A stretch of DNA of 64,000 bases from Paguma larvata (Eukaryota; Chordata; Mammalia; Carnivora; Viverridae): contig CM057841.1 of NCBI GenBank assembly GCA_030068075.1, forward strand, positions 44,557,030-44,621,029, written 5' to 3'. Positions 1 through 11,225 of the stretch are shown one piece after another. A program made the translations under genes and the position numbers. Each line of letters starts with the position of its first letter. Position 1 is the first letter of the stretch. The notes under the pieces were generated by a model. The model was not told where the DNA came from. It did no database searches and worked only from the letters and a program-made list of their open reading frames with translations.

Positions 1-87
1 GAAACAAAGAAAGGGAGGAATAAAGAAAGCAAAGAAGCAAGAATGGAGTGTGGGGCGGGGAGGAAAGAAGGAAAGAAAATAAAGCAA
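1..87 (+). repeat. Purine-rich low-complexity stretch
   Basis: Almost all A and G, with GAAAG and GGGG runs. It sits where the upstream part of the following L1 ORF2 would be expected, but it does not read as L1. It may be a simple-repeat insertion or a decayed L1 segment. Confidence 0.5.
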
Positions 88-2972
88 ATCACCCATCCAG
101 GACCAGAGAACTTCACTGGTGAATTTTACACAACATGTAAAGAAGAATTAACGTCAATCCTTTCCAAACTGTTACAAAAAATCAAACAGGAGAAAACACT
201 CCCAAACTCATTTTATGAGACAAGCATTATCCCAACACCAAAATCAGAAAAAAACAAAAACAAAAACAAAAAAACTACTACAAAAGACAACTACAGACCA
301 ATATCCCTGGTAAACATAGATGCAAAAATTCTCAATAAAATACCAGCAAACCAAATTCAGTAGCACATTAAAAGGATCATTTACCATATTCCGGTGAGAT
401 TTATTCTTGGGATGCAAAGATGGTTTGATGGTTCAACATACACAATCCAATCAATATGATCTATCATATTAGTAGAATCAAAGAAAAAAACCATAGAATC
501 CTTTCAACAGATGCAAAAAAAGCACCCAACATAATGAAATCATCCATTTGTGTTTAGAAACCCTTAACAAATTAGGCATAGAAGGAATATATCTGAACAT
601 AATAAAGGCCATACATGACAATCTCACAGCTAACATCATATTTAATGGTGAAAAGTTCAAAGGTTTTCCTCTAGGATCAGGAAGATTATAAGAATACCCA
701 CTCTCCCCACAATTCAACATTGTATTGGAAGTCTTAACTACAACAGTTAGGCAAGAAAAAGAAATAAAATGTATCTGAATTGGAAAAGAAGAAATAAAAT
801 TGTCTCTATTCTCGGATAACATGATTTTACCTAGAGAAAATCTTAAAGACTCAACCAAAAAACTGCTAGATCTGATCCATGAATTTAGTAAAGTAGAGGG
901 TACAGAATTAACACACAAAAACCAGTAGCATTTCTACACAATGAATTTTCTGAGAAAAAATAATAAAGGAATCAATTCCATTGATAGTATCATCAAAAAC
1001 AATGAAATACTTAGGAACAAATTTAACCAAAGAATTGAAAGATCTCTACTATGAAAACTCTAAGACATCAATTAAAGAAATCAAAAGAGACATATATAAA
1101 TGGAAAGGTAAATGTCATGTTTCTGGAGTGGAAGAATTAATATTGTTAAAATGTCAATACTACCAAAAGCCATATTTAGATTCAATGCAATCCCTACAAA
1201 GATTCCAATGGCATTTTTTATAAAAGTAGGAAAAAACACTCCTAAAATGTATATGGAACCAGAGAAGACCCCAAATACCAAAGAAATTCTTGAAGTATCA
1301 CACTCCCTGCTTTCAATCTATATTATAAAGCTAGAGTAATCAAAAATAGTATGGTACTGGCATAAAAACAGACACATAGACCAGTGAAATAGAATAAACA
1401 GTCCAGGAAAAATGAAAGCAGATATGGTCAACTATATTTGACAAGAGAGCCAAGAATACTCAGCAAAGAAAGGACACTCTCTTCTATAAATAGTGCCGGA
1501 ATGACTGGAAATTCATATGTAAAAGAATGAAAATAGACTCCTATCTTATACCACTCACAAAAATGAACTTGAAATGGATTAAAGACTTAAGACTGGAAAC
1601 CATAAACTTCCTAGAAAAAAAAACCCACAGAAATAAAGCTACTTGTCATGAATCTTGGTAATCAGTTTTTGGCTATGACACCTAAAGCACAAGCAACAAA
1701 ACCAAAAATAAACAAGTGGGACTATATTAAAATAAGAATCTTCTGTACAGCAAAAAGATCAGCAAAGTGAAAAGACAATTCATGGAATTTGAAAAAATAT
1801 TGGCAAACCATGTAACTGACAAAGGATGAATATATTCAAAATATAAAAACAATTCATACAACTCAAAAGCAAAACAATAATCCAGTTAATTTTAAAAATG
1901 GGACAATATCCTGAACAGACATTTTTCCAAGGATATACAAAAGGCCAAGAGGTACAATGAAAAGATGCTCAATGTTGTCATTAGAGAAATGCAAATTAAA
2001 GCCAAAATGAGATATCACCTCATGCCTGTTATAATGGCCATCATCAAAAATATAAGACATGACAAATGTTGGTGTAGATGTGGAAAAAAGGGAATCCTTG
2101 TACACTGTTGGTGCGATTATAAATTGGTGCAACCACTATGGAAAACAGTATGGAGGATTCTCAAAACATTAAAAACAGAACTACCATGTGAGACAACACT
2201 TCCGCTTCTAATAATATACCCAAAGGAAATGAAAACACTAACTTGAAAAGCTAGCTGCACCCCTATATTCACCATTCTCAGTGGCATTATTTCCAATAAC
2301 CAAGATGCAGAAACAACCTAAGTCTCCATTAGTGGATGAATGGATAAGAGTTGGGATGTACATATATCACATGTGTGTCCAGCCATTAAAAAGAAACAAG
2401 ACAGTATCATGTACGTAATAAGGAGGTAAGGAAATCTAAATCACTCTTTGCGACATCTTGGATGGACCCTGAAGGCATTGTGCTAAGTGAAATAAGTCAG
2501 AAAGGGAAAGTATGATCTCACCTACATGTACAATCTAAAAAAACAAACAAATGAAAACTTAAACCAAAACTTGTAGAAAAAGAAATCAGACATGGTTACT
2601 ATGGTTACAAGAAGTGGAAGGTAGGGGTAGGGAGAATTGGAGGAAGGTAGTCAAAAGGTATAAATTTACAGTTAGAAGATAAATACGTATGAGAGACATA
2701 ATGCACACGACGACTAAAGCTAACACTGCCATATGATACATGGGAAAGTTGTTAAGAGAGTAACTCCTAAGAGTGCTCATCACAAGGAAAATTTTTTTCT
2801 TTTTTTTCTTTTCTTCTTTTTTCTACATTGTATCTATATTAGATGATGAATGTTAGCTGAACCTATCCTGATAATCTTTTCACATTCTATGTAAATCAAT
2901 CACCATACTGTAATACACGTTAAACTTACACAGGGAGGCACGCTCTTTATTTTTCAATAAAACTGGAAAACA
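88..2972 (+). mobile_element. Old L1 LINE, 3' part (ORF2 RT domain to 3' UTR)
   Basis: About 2.9 kb of LINE-1 in sense orientation. It covers the reverse-transcriptase region, the ORF2 C-terminal region (about 1100-2520) and a 3' UTR. The UTR has the usual GATGATGAATGTTAGCTG-like block and ends near 2955-2972 in CAATAAAACTGGAAAAC. Many frameshifts and stops, and clear divergence from the remembered mammalian L1 consensus, mark it as an ancient L1M or early carnivore copy. The 5' part lies outside the window or is replaced by the purine tract. Exact subfamily not assigned. Confidence 0.92.
91..2525 (+). pseudogene. L1 ORF2 remnant (reverse transcriptase and C-terminal region)
   Basis: The longest intact piece is 43-363. 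Its tail reads as the start of the L1 reverse transcriptase, with [23 protein letters not shown] and [18 protein letters not shown], and a stop follows at 361. Later pieces lie in other frames: 981-1223 contains KYLGTNLTKELKDLY and 1112-1339 contains [20 protein letters not shown], both typical L1 blocks. The catalytic box normally read F-A-D-D is FSDN at 809-820, so an active-site aspartate is lost. The 1965-2246 frame holds the late ORF2 segment (CWCRCGKKGILVHCW, then KTVWRIL). With no usable frame through the domain, it cannot encode an active protein. Confidence 0.9.
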
Positions 2973-3009
2973 AAAGAAGCTGACGACTTATTCAGAAGGG
3001 GTTCAGACA

Positions 3010-3150
3010 TTCCTCCCATCATAGATCCATCCATGAGTTTATCACTTATTAAACATGACATGTTGCAGACCCTATTCAAAGCTCTTGGGCAAATGCTACA
3101 GTGAACCAAATACAGTGTCCCTGCCTTCAAGGAGCACCTATTTGGATGAT
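3010..3150 (-). mobile_element. L2 LINE 3'-end fragment
   Basis: Reads like the reverse complement of the L2 tail: an ATTTATTGAGC-type start (TATCACTTATTAAAC), then a decayed 'gcaggccctgtgc' section, then TGTCCCTGCCTTCAAGGAGC. That last block is the usual L2 antisense 'tccctgccctcaaggagct' block. Old and diverged. Confidence 0.6.
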
Positions 3151-3162
3151 GATGAAATGCAA

Positions 3163-3182
3163 ATATATATATATATATATAT
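3163..3182. repeat. (AT)n microsatellite
   Basis: Ten uninterrupted AT units just upstream of a SINE insertion. Confidence 0.95.
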
Positions 3183-3202
3183 CAACTTAAAAAAAATTTT
3201 TA

Positions 3203-3384
3203 GGGGCTCCTGGGTGGCTAGGTCAGTTGAGTCCAACTTCAGCTCAGATCAACCGTGATCTCACGGTTCTGAGTTGACAGCTCAGAACCTGGAATCTGCT
3301 TCAGATTCTGTGTCTCCCTCTCTCTCTGTCCCTCCCCTACTCACACTCTGTCTCTCTCTCAAAAATAAATAAACATTAAAAAAA
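3203..3384 (+). mobile_element. Feliform tRNA-Lys SINE (SINEC_Fc type)
   Basis: GGGGCTCCTGGGTGGCTAGG head (pol III A-box region), decayed B-box, TCTCCCTCTCTCTCTGTCCC pyrimidine stretch and AAAATAAATAAACATTAAAA tail. The short frame at 3055-3258 borrows its last codons from this SINE. Flanking A/T-rich sequence looks alike on both sides, but no clean target duplication can be fixed. Confidence 0.93.
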
Positions 3385-6339
3385 TGTTTTTAACTCAACG
3401 AGGGGTCCATATTTGGCAAAATTACTACAAAGTCCATTTATTTACATTATTGAATGTATACATTAAAAGTCAGGCTGAGTGGGATTTAAAATCATACAGC
3501 ATTAGTAACATTCCAAAAGAACATGTTTCTTTCTTATTTTGGTCTCTCAAGGAAACCAATTACACTAACTTTGAGTTACCCATATTTACAGCGAGCACCA
3601 AACAAATTTAATGCATAAAATATAAATTTGGAAACAAAATCCGAAGTCGAAATTTGAGGGAATAAGTGAAGAACACAGAAAGACTCCTTTGAACTCTCAA
3701 AGCATAAAGAAAAAGCATTGTTTTGTAAAGTTTAAAGGTGGCTCTTAAGTAAGCTGAACTGTTTTGCCCTCATTTGAGCTCTTCTTTATTTTATGAGGAA
3801 ACCACTGTCCATTTCAAGCATTTGTCTTCTTCCTTTAGAGGATCAAACCTTAATGGAGAGAAAATACAGCTCTGAGAGACACACGAAGTGAAATTTCTTG
3901 GGTCACAGGATGCGTTCATCAGATTCAAGTTCAAGTTCTCTGGGTAAGATTCATTCAAAATATCAAGTGGTATTTTAACATCATAAAAAATCCGTATTTT
4001 CCACCCAATATCCTGTTGCCCCCAGTACCTGTCTATTCATCTCCTGACTCCATATACACTCCATTCTTTTTCTTAAGGTAAAATTACTTAAGAGGACCAA
4101 CAGAAGAAAACTTTAGCTACCACTCCAAGTTTTATTCCAACAGGACCTTTATTCATTAATCACAAAAATGTGTAGGTCACAGTATACTGATTATTTTTTA
4201 CACTTCCTATTAACCAGAATCTTCTTGCATCATGTGAAATATAGCAAATATTAAAATAATAAGCCTCCAATCTTGAAAAGCACAGGTTTTTATATCCATT
4301 TGGAGAAAATTTGGCAATTATTAGATTCAGTAGGAGTAGTGAGCTATCCTATTCTTCTGTAATTTTTGCAAATATTTATTCCCCTGGTTGGGTAGTACCT
4401 AACCTTTTCCATTTTTATTGGGAAGAACCCATTATATAATAAACTATTTATCTTTTCCCTGGAGGTGGCCTCCAAAGAAATAAAGAAAACACCTAGAATG
4501 CTTTGAAATGATGGTAGAGTACATTTCAAAAGAGGGAAAAAAAAACATATTCTGAGAACATTAGTCTGACCCCAAAAGAGAGAAACACTTGTAATCAATT
4601 TTCTTTTCATTAATGCAATAAATGCTGTCTGCACTTTGTGTGCCTAAAGAGAACCATTCTGAGATAAAGGATGTCTTCTCAACCTTTTATACTGAACCGG
4701 TGGTTTCCCAAATTTAATATGCATGGAGTGCACGTGAGCCCTCTTAAATCCAAGAACCAAACCCTGCCTGTGTAATAAATCTCACCACTACTCCACTATT
4801 AGACAGGGGATTAAAACTAATCTAGCAATCCCCAAACCAAGCACCGAGTGGATTAAATGCAAAACGCATGGGAGCAGGAAGATGCTTAATGCTAAATAAC
4901 AAACATTTCAATCATAGAAATCATTTTTATCTTCTTGTTTATGCTAAGTAGATATTATGAGACTTAATATCTGTATTAACACAAGTGGAGGAAAGAAAAC
5001 AGTTTTATGGAGACTTAAGTACTTGAATGCCTTGGTCTATCTGGCCAGAAAAACCCAAAAAACAAAAGCAAACAAAAATGAGTTTAATAAATGGACTACA
5101 CTGTGATCTTTAGATTAATCGTTTATTCCTTTAAGGTCAATGCAGTGGTGCTTGACCTTTTTAATTGTCCTTTAAGCCAAAGAAGTCCATACGAGAAGAA
5201 CTGCATCAAGAGTTTTAACTGCTAATACTGTAGCAGACCCTGTGCATAACGTCCATGTAATATTTAAATATGCAAATATTTTAAGCAAAATCTTTTTTGC
5301 CAAAATTAGCAGAGCACACAATGGGACAGCCCCTGTTGCAATGAACCCAGAAATGTGCGTAAAAGGCCTGAGCCTTTTAAAGCTGTAGCTGATTGGAAAA
5401 ATAGGTAAGCGACCATATGCAGGCCCTCGTTAGCACTGTCTATCCAACCAGCATGATACACATACATCTGGCATCTTCCAATGGCTGTGAAATGCATTAT
5501 ACAGAAAACGTTGACTTAGCTCCGACTGAAATCCTTGTACTCCTGGAAGTAATCTATAAAGCTTTATCTGAAATACTGTTGTGCCTTTCAGCTCTGTCAT
5601 CTTTCTCAATGTTCCACTTCTGCATCCTGTTACACCTTTTTACAGACATCTGCATTTCAACTTGAATCCCTCCTGGACCCTTCTCTTCCCCTCATTCGTC
5701 TATAAAATAAAGTGTCCTTCTCGTCTCTTCTGCTCTTCCTTTCCATGTGATTACTATCAAGTCAGGCCCAGAATTCTTAGATAAAACAATTGCTATAAAC
5801 AGTTAAAACGCTGAAAGGGAACTTGTCCTGGGACACCTACCTCATCCTCACAATTTTTTTCCAAACACAAAATCCGGGTGAAAAAATGGACTGTTATACC
5901 TAAGTGAGGTACAAAACAGAGGGCAAGTATTTAACACTTGGACTAGCAACTCGTTTTCAAACCTCTAGTTTTGGTGTTCATTTTGTTTTCTCTCAACCAA
6001 GGGTTCCTGGTTCAGAAAGCTTTATATGTTACACGATAGTAAGAGGAGTTGAGAGTTACATAATAATGACCTGAAGATTTCTCATTTCAAACATTACGAT
6101 GCCTGAGTTTTTTCAGCGAAATTGGTAAGTCATCTCATGTTTGTAAAATGGAAAACAAGGAAGAGTTTATAACAGTTGTAGGTTTCACATCTTTCCGTAT
6201 TTAATGGGCCAGAGAATTGCTAAATCTTGGTGCAACAATTAAAAAGTAAATTGGGTATTGGGAAATTCCTGAAGCCTGTCTGAGTCAAAATGATATATTT
6301 TCATTTATGAAAATGTTTTTGTACAAACACTCCAGTGTT
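3385..6339. other. Unique AT-rich DNA, nothing recognised
   Basis: No gene or firmly assignable repeat seen. A stretch at about 4695-4870 (GGTGGTTTCCCAAATTT...) faintly recalls a hAT MITE end but is too decayed to call. Frames of 60-96 codons here have no recognisable domain. Confidence 0.5.
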
Positions 6340-6464
6340 TCTATTTTTTTTTTTTACAGCACGCCTATCTCATCAATGAAGGTCACCAACAGCCCAAGGC
6401 CAATGGGCCTTCACAAATCAAGGAGATCAACTTCTCAACAAGCAGCTGGTTTTTGCAGAAGTGA
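6340..6464 (+). other. Possible terminal exon behind a strong splice acceptor (speculative)
   Basis: A run of pyrimidines, CTATTTTTTTTTTTTACAG (acceptor AG at 6358-6359), is followed by an open phase-0 frame of 34 codons ending in TGA at 6462-6464. The peptide starts HAYLINEGHQQ and ends SSWFLQK. Composition is protein-like and low in repeats, but I do not recognise it. A run of overlapping AATAAA signals lies about 600 bases downstream (near 7056-7070). A second frame (6307-6528) overlaps. A chance frame is the simpler explanation. Confidence 0.15.
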
Positions 6465-8224
6465 TTCCCAAATCCCAACCATTTGGCCACTGTTAGTCCA
6501 TGGCAAAATGTCCACTGCTTTGTTCTAGGTTGTCATAAAGATGAATTTACTGAACATACAGGCAATCCTTTTTTCAAAAATATCTCTTTCCTACACTCTG
6601 AGAATTCATGCCGTTTCTCATGAAATGATGGATAGAACAAATGACAGTTATTTTGTTTTCTATTTGTTTGATGGATTTTGTTTTTTAATTTGGAAACCTC
6701 TTTCTTGGAAACATTTTAATTGGAGAAATTATAAAAATCCATGAAAGCCAGATTTCTGGGATTTGTGGAGTAGGAAAAATGTTTTAGGGACAAAGTTTCC
6801 ATCTCTTCTTTTTTTAATTGAAGTAAAGTTGACAGTTACCATCTTTTTCTTTCAAAATACTAATTAATCTCACTAGTCTAGTAATCTGACAAGTTAATGA
6901 GAATGAATTGTGTTGGCATAGCTTTAAGAACCTTGAATTTAATAACCAAAACAACCACCAAAGAATTCAGCTTTCTTGTACAGACGCTGCCTGGTTGATG
7001 GGTCAGCTCACTGAGGGTAGATTCTGTGATGGGATAAAGGCAATAGTACCAAAAATAAAATAAAATAAATGTATGGAATCCAGGTGCCATAATCCCCTTA
7101 CAAAATGGTATTTTATGTATAGGCCTGTCACTCCTATCAGTTTTCCCTACCCTCTTTGCCCACCTTCCTAATTCTTACTTTCAAAAGCTGCAAGTTGGCT
7201 CCCTTTCTTGATGTTTGAAGTACCCACCTCCAAAAGGTCTAGAGAATTCCTCCACATTCCTATTTGCCTGCTGTGAATTTTATTGAATGTACCCTGCTGC
7301 TGACCGCATATATAATGGACCTAAGAAATACTCACTAGAAACTCAAATGCCCATTTCTCATCTTTATGTGATTGTGTGTGTGTATGTGTGTGTGATATCT
7401 TATGATGCTGTTTATACCAAGACGCCATTAGTCACTTACAAGACACATAGTATTTTATTTTCAGGATCCTCCGAAAAGCTGAGAAAGTTTAATCTCCATT
7501 ATTTTTAGGCACTGTCACGCTCTCTCAAGCCATGGATTTTAGTATGGTATAATGCCAAAAATGATAACACTATGGCAATTTGGGACCAATGTATGGACAT
7601 CTTTAATCACTACCTACTGCACCAAATCATTCAAAGTGAGGAGAGTGAATGCCTGTAAGCATCTCTAGTTGAAATTCCAATTAGGAAGGAAAATGAAGAA
7701 CCACTATTTAAACTGTTAAACTACTGCATAAACTATTAAAATTTGGAAGATTCTGAACAAAACTGGGAGAAAAATATTTCTGATAAGCTTTGGTCCTCTT
7801 GTGTATTCAGATGATACTCTACCTTCAGTGTCTTAGAAGCCCCTAGGGAAGGTAATTTTTATTATCACTGAAGGTATAGGTGAGAATCATCCAAATGAAT
7901 AAACATTACATGAAAAAGACTGGTCTTAAATACTTGTTGTGTTCTTGTACTCATGCCAAAATATGACACCCCAGTATCAATTAGGATGATCACAAAAGAT
8001 CTCTAGAATATGTAGCTCTCTGACATGGTTTTTAATCAAATGTCCCCAGAATTCATTTCTCATGAATCACAGAACTGAAAATTATCTCCAGCAATTGCAG
8101 AATTCATTTGCCTCCCTGTGCGACAAGCTGTATCAAAAGCATTGAAACAGAACCACCTGCCCTTTACTTTCAAACGTCCTAAGAATGTGCCGCAACTCTG
8201 CTTTGATCCTATGTTTCAATGTTT
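6465..8224. other. Unique DNA, nothing recognised
   Basis: No gene or assignable transposon. Contains a short TG-rich microsatellite at 7373-7394, interrupted by an A. Confidence 0.5.
7373..7394. repeat. (TG)n interrupted microsatellite
   Basis: TG units broken once by TATG, about 22 bases. Confidence 0.85.
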
Positions 8225-8345
8225 CACTGCTATTCCTAGCAGAGAAGAATTTTTCCCACACATGGATGTCTAACCTAAATCCTTCATGCTGCATTTTGCA
8301 TCCATTCCTTTTCAGAATTGCTGAGTTTCTTCTTACACCTGCTCC
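8225..8345 (+). mobile_element. CR1/L3-like LINE fragment
   Basis: The segment with TTTTTCCCACACATGGATG, TCTAACCTAAATCC, the TTTTGCATCCATTCC block and TCTTACACCTGCTCCCC follows the order of the mammalian CR1/L3 3' region ('...gatgtctaacctaaatct...ttaagcccattgcttcttgtcct'). Highly diverged, so class is more certain than family. Confidence 0.45.
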
Positions 8346-9042
8346 CCATTAAAGGACTATTACGGACTTCAGGGTAATCATATCCTAGAGGGGAGAGAAG
8401 CAAAAACTACTGCAGCTGAGGGCGGTAGCACACTCTTCCACACAGATGTGTGAGTCATCAACAAATTGTGGAATCTTAGTGAGTAGCAGCACATGGGAAA
8501 GATTGTCTTTTGCGGAGGCGAACTCTGCTCTGATAGCATGTTACGAGGGAAGAGACGACAGGAGTAGAGTTAGAACTAGAGTTAACACTGGACCTATACA
8601 CACACATACACATGCATGATTTATGGGCTTTAGTTGGAATGAAATAGGAATTTATAAGCTAGCAGTTGCCTTCTGTTTAAAGCACTACTTTGTTCCTGAT
8701 GCTTGGATACAATTCCTAATGCCTCTGTTATCTAAGCCAGGCTCTAGTTACGGCTGCATGAAACCAGTCTAACTACCTAATTCTGCTAAGAAAACCAAAC
8801 CTGTCAGTCTGGTTATTTTATGCCCTCTGGTCAGAACAATCCGTAAATGGTAGGCTTTATATATGAACTATTTTGAAAGAAGTCCGAGACGGTCTTGATT
8901 AGAAGGCTGTATTGTTTTGCCTCCTTGGGACATAAGCAATTAGCATTATCTAGTAAGTTGCTAACTCGCTATGTATGTAAATGAGCCACATCTTAGAAAC
9001 TCAAATGAATCACAGACGGCAGCATCTATCCCTTCATGAAGC
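8346..9042. other. Unique DNA, nothing recognised
   Basis: No repeat or coding signal found. Confidence 0.5.
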
Positions 9043-9150
9043 AGGTTAGAAATGCCGATTTTCAGATCTCCTCTCCAGATTGCTGAATCGAAATCTGCAT
9101 TTATAAAAAGATCCGTAGGCACTTATGAATACATGCAATTTTGAGAAGCA
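9043..9150 (+). mobile_element. MER5-type hAT MITE fragment
   Basis: Matches the 3' half of MER5A in order: TGCTGAATCGAAATCTGCAT, a TTTATAAAAAGATCC block (usual 'tttaacaagccctcc') and ATTTTGAGAAGCACT (usual 'gtttgagaaccact'). The 5' half is missing or unrecognisable. Confidence 0.6.
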
Positions 9151-9151
9151 C

Positions 9152-9255
9152 TTATCTATTTAATCTCTCAGTGCCTCTATTTCCTCACCTATAAAATGGA
9201 TATTAACTGGGACTTGCTTCTTACTTGCTGCAGAGCAAGAGAGGATTAACATCAT
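9152..9255 (+). mobile_element. MIR SINE fragment
   Basis: Core of MIR in sense: TTAATCTCTCAGTGCCTCTA, TTTCCTCACCTATAAAATGG and GAGGATTAACATC. Directly follows the MER5 fragment. Confidence 0.7.
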
Positions 9256-10769
9256 AGGGGTTGTTTTTTTATCCCCCTTCCCCTTTGCCAGAAACCAGCC
9301 TCTATAAAACAGAACACTGGAGAAGTTTCGTTCATTGGCAGAGGCAATGACTGGACACTCTCTGGAAGAAGTCCGAGGATTCCTTCCTAGATAATACATC
9401 TGTCCTTCATCCAAACTTTACTTCATGGCATAATAGCTCCAGAAACAGTGGAGGAGTTCAACCGACTGCTTTTGGAGAAACGACTGAAGCTGATCCCAAT
9501 GAAAACAGTTTCCCTGCTCCCTGTCTCGGCCATCAAGCACAAACACGATCACTCTGTGGGTTAAATGGGCCCGGCTTGGAGTCAGCTGCCGTGCCATCTG
9601 CAGAACAACTTGCAGACCAGAAGCCTGACTCTGGCTAAGACAAAGGCAAGAAGGCAACAGGGAAAACAGCCCACCGAGCCCTTAGCACTAGCTGCAAAGC
9701 AAGGGCCTTCCTTGGGTGGCCTCCTGGCCTGGTCCCACGTCATTTATCCTCTTGGCCTCCGTACCCTTTCACTCTTTCTGTTGCCTCTCTTCTTTCTATA
9801 CTAGCACATGTCAAGATTAGAAAGGGGGTAACTCTGGAAGGGTGGACCTCAACCATCAACAACAAAAAAACAAGAGATCTAAAGAAACTACCCTCCAACA
9901 GAAGGCCCCAGAGCTTTAGAGGGAAAGGAACAGCCTCTAGCAGTGTTTGTTTTCTCTCCATCTCCCTCCCTCTGGTTCACACAACAGGACAGCAATCAAA
10001 ACACAGAAGAAGAGAGAAGCAGAGGTGAGATGGGCTCGTACAGTGCCTACCCCAGTCAAGCACGGTTGCCTCCAGAAACCTCAAGAAGCAGGTTGTGTAC
10101 TCAATGCTCAGAAACATTCCAGATACCCACTGGAAATTATAGTTCAAGTGAAGGTCAGAGTTGACACTACCATTTTGCCTGAAGCGTATCCTGAAACACA
10201 TCTAGAGGAAGCGTTGTCTTTGGGGGTTCAAAGGTTATGGAGGTAGTGTGAGTCCTCCTATGTGTCATCTCTAAGTTGGGATTTTCCACTCGGATTTGAG
10301 CTCTTAAGTTTCTTCCAATATGACATATGGGAAGCTTCCATCACCTTTTTTTGGTGCTAAATAGCATCCCCAGCCTCCAACCTCCCACCCAAGGCAGCTT
10401 ATCACATCCTTGGACAGACCTGCAGGTTACTAGAAGCCATGCAGCACTCACTGGGCCATCTTCCCCCATGCTTGCAACAATCTATAAAGGATGCTGTGGA
10501 GACAGAAACTGAGGCTCAGAGAGGTTAGTTTGGTTATTTCACATGCTCCCCGAAACAACAACAAAAAAGAGAATGCATGCACCCAGATCCGGCAAGCTCC
10601 AAACCATGCTATCTCCTAAGAAAGACAAAAGGTTCTCCCCCTCAGCTTCAGTGGTAAACTTTCTCATTCATTCATTTCTTCTGCATGCCTCCCTACACCA
10701 GCTGATTCAGGGCAAGCTGCAGGATCAACTCTGATTTCTTCCTTTGCTCTCTCAGAATAGGCAGGAGAG
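9256..10769. other. Unique DNA, slightly GC-richer, nothing recognised
   Basis: Several overlapping frames of 60-99 codons occur at 9160-10250 on both strands, but none has a recognisable domain or consistent frame. A short MIR-like string, GAAACTGAGGCTCAGAGAGG, lies at about 10507-10526 without enough flanking match to call. Confidence 0.45.
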
Positions 10770-10925
10770 CACGGTATTTACAAGTATGAGCTATGGAGAG
10801 AAAAAAAAGCTTGAGTCTGAACCCCAAATCATTCACACACTAGCTGTAGAATTTTACACTTCACCTCTCTGTACCTGACCCACACCCATGAAGTTGCCAT
10901 AGTACCACTTTATCTCATGAGGATA
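10770..10925 (+). mobile_element. MIR SINE, 5' part (split by a younger SINE)
   Basis: MIR order is visible: GAGCTATGGAG, CTTGAGTCTGAACCCC, ACTAGCTGTAGAATTTTACA, CTTCACCTCTCTGTACCTGA, GAGGATAAGATAC. The tail continues beyond the SINE at 11146-11225, so both pieces were one insertion. Confidence 0.7.
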
Positions 10926-10942
10926 AGATACAAAAACATACA

Positions 10943-11130
10943 GGGGCACTAGGGTGGCTCAGTCAGTTAAGCATCTGACTCTTGGTTTTGGCTCAGGTCA
11001 TGATCTCACAGTTGTGAGATCCAGCCCTGTGTCAAGCTCTGTGTTATCAGCTCAGGATTCCCTCTTTCCCTCTCTCTCTCCCCCTCCCGGGCTCACTTGT
11101 GGTCTCTGTCTCAAAATGAACTTTAAAAAA
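10943..11130 (+). mobile_element. Feliform tRNA-Lys SINE inserted into a MIR
   Basis: GGGGCACTAGGGTGGCTCAG head, GCTCAGGTCATGATCTCACA, CTCTCTCTCCCCCTCCC and an A-rich tail. Target-site duplication AGATACAAAAACATA (10926-10940) and AGATATCCAAACATA (11131-11145), 12 of 15 bases alike, so it is a moderately old insertion. The 72-codon frame at 10954-11172 is SINE sequence. Confidence 0.93.
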
Positions 11131-11145
11131 AGATATCCAAACATA

Positions 11146-11225
11146 TATAATCTAAGTATATTCCAAGCTTAAAATCTAAAACAACACCCAGCACAAAGAA
11201 TTTATGTAATAAATGATAACTGTTC
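11146..11225 (+). mobile_element. MIR SINE, 3' tail (second half of split element)
   Basis: ACACCCAGCACAAAGAATTT and ATGTAATAAATGATAACTGTT match the MIR tail and continue the MIR interrupted at 10943. Confidence 0.65.

Noticed and set aside
43..363. 106-codon frame resembling a reverse transcriptase gene
   Set aside because: It is a fragment of an old L1 ORF2 whose frame breaks at once; not a host gene.
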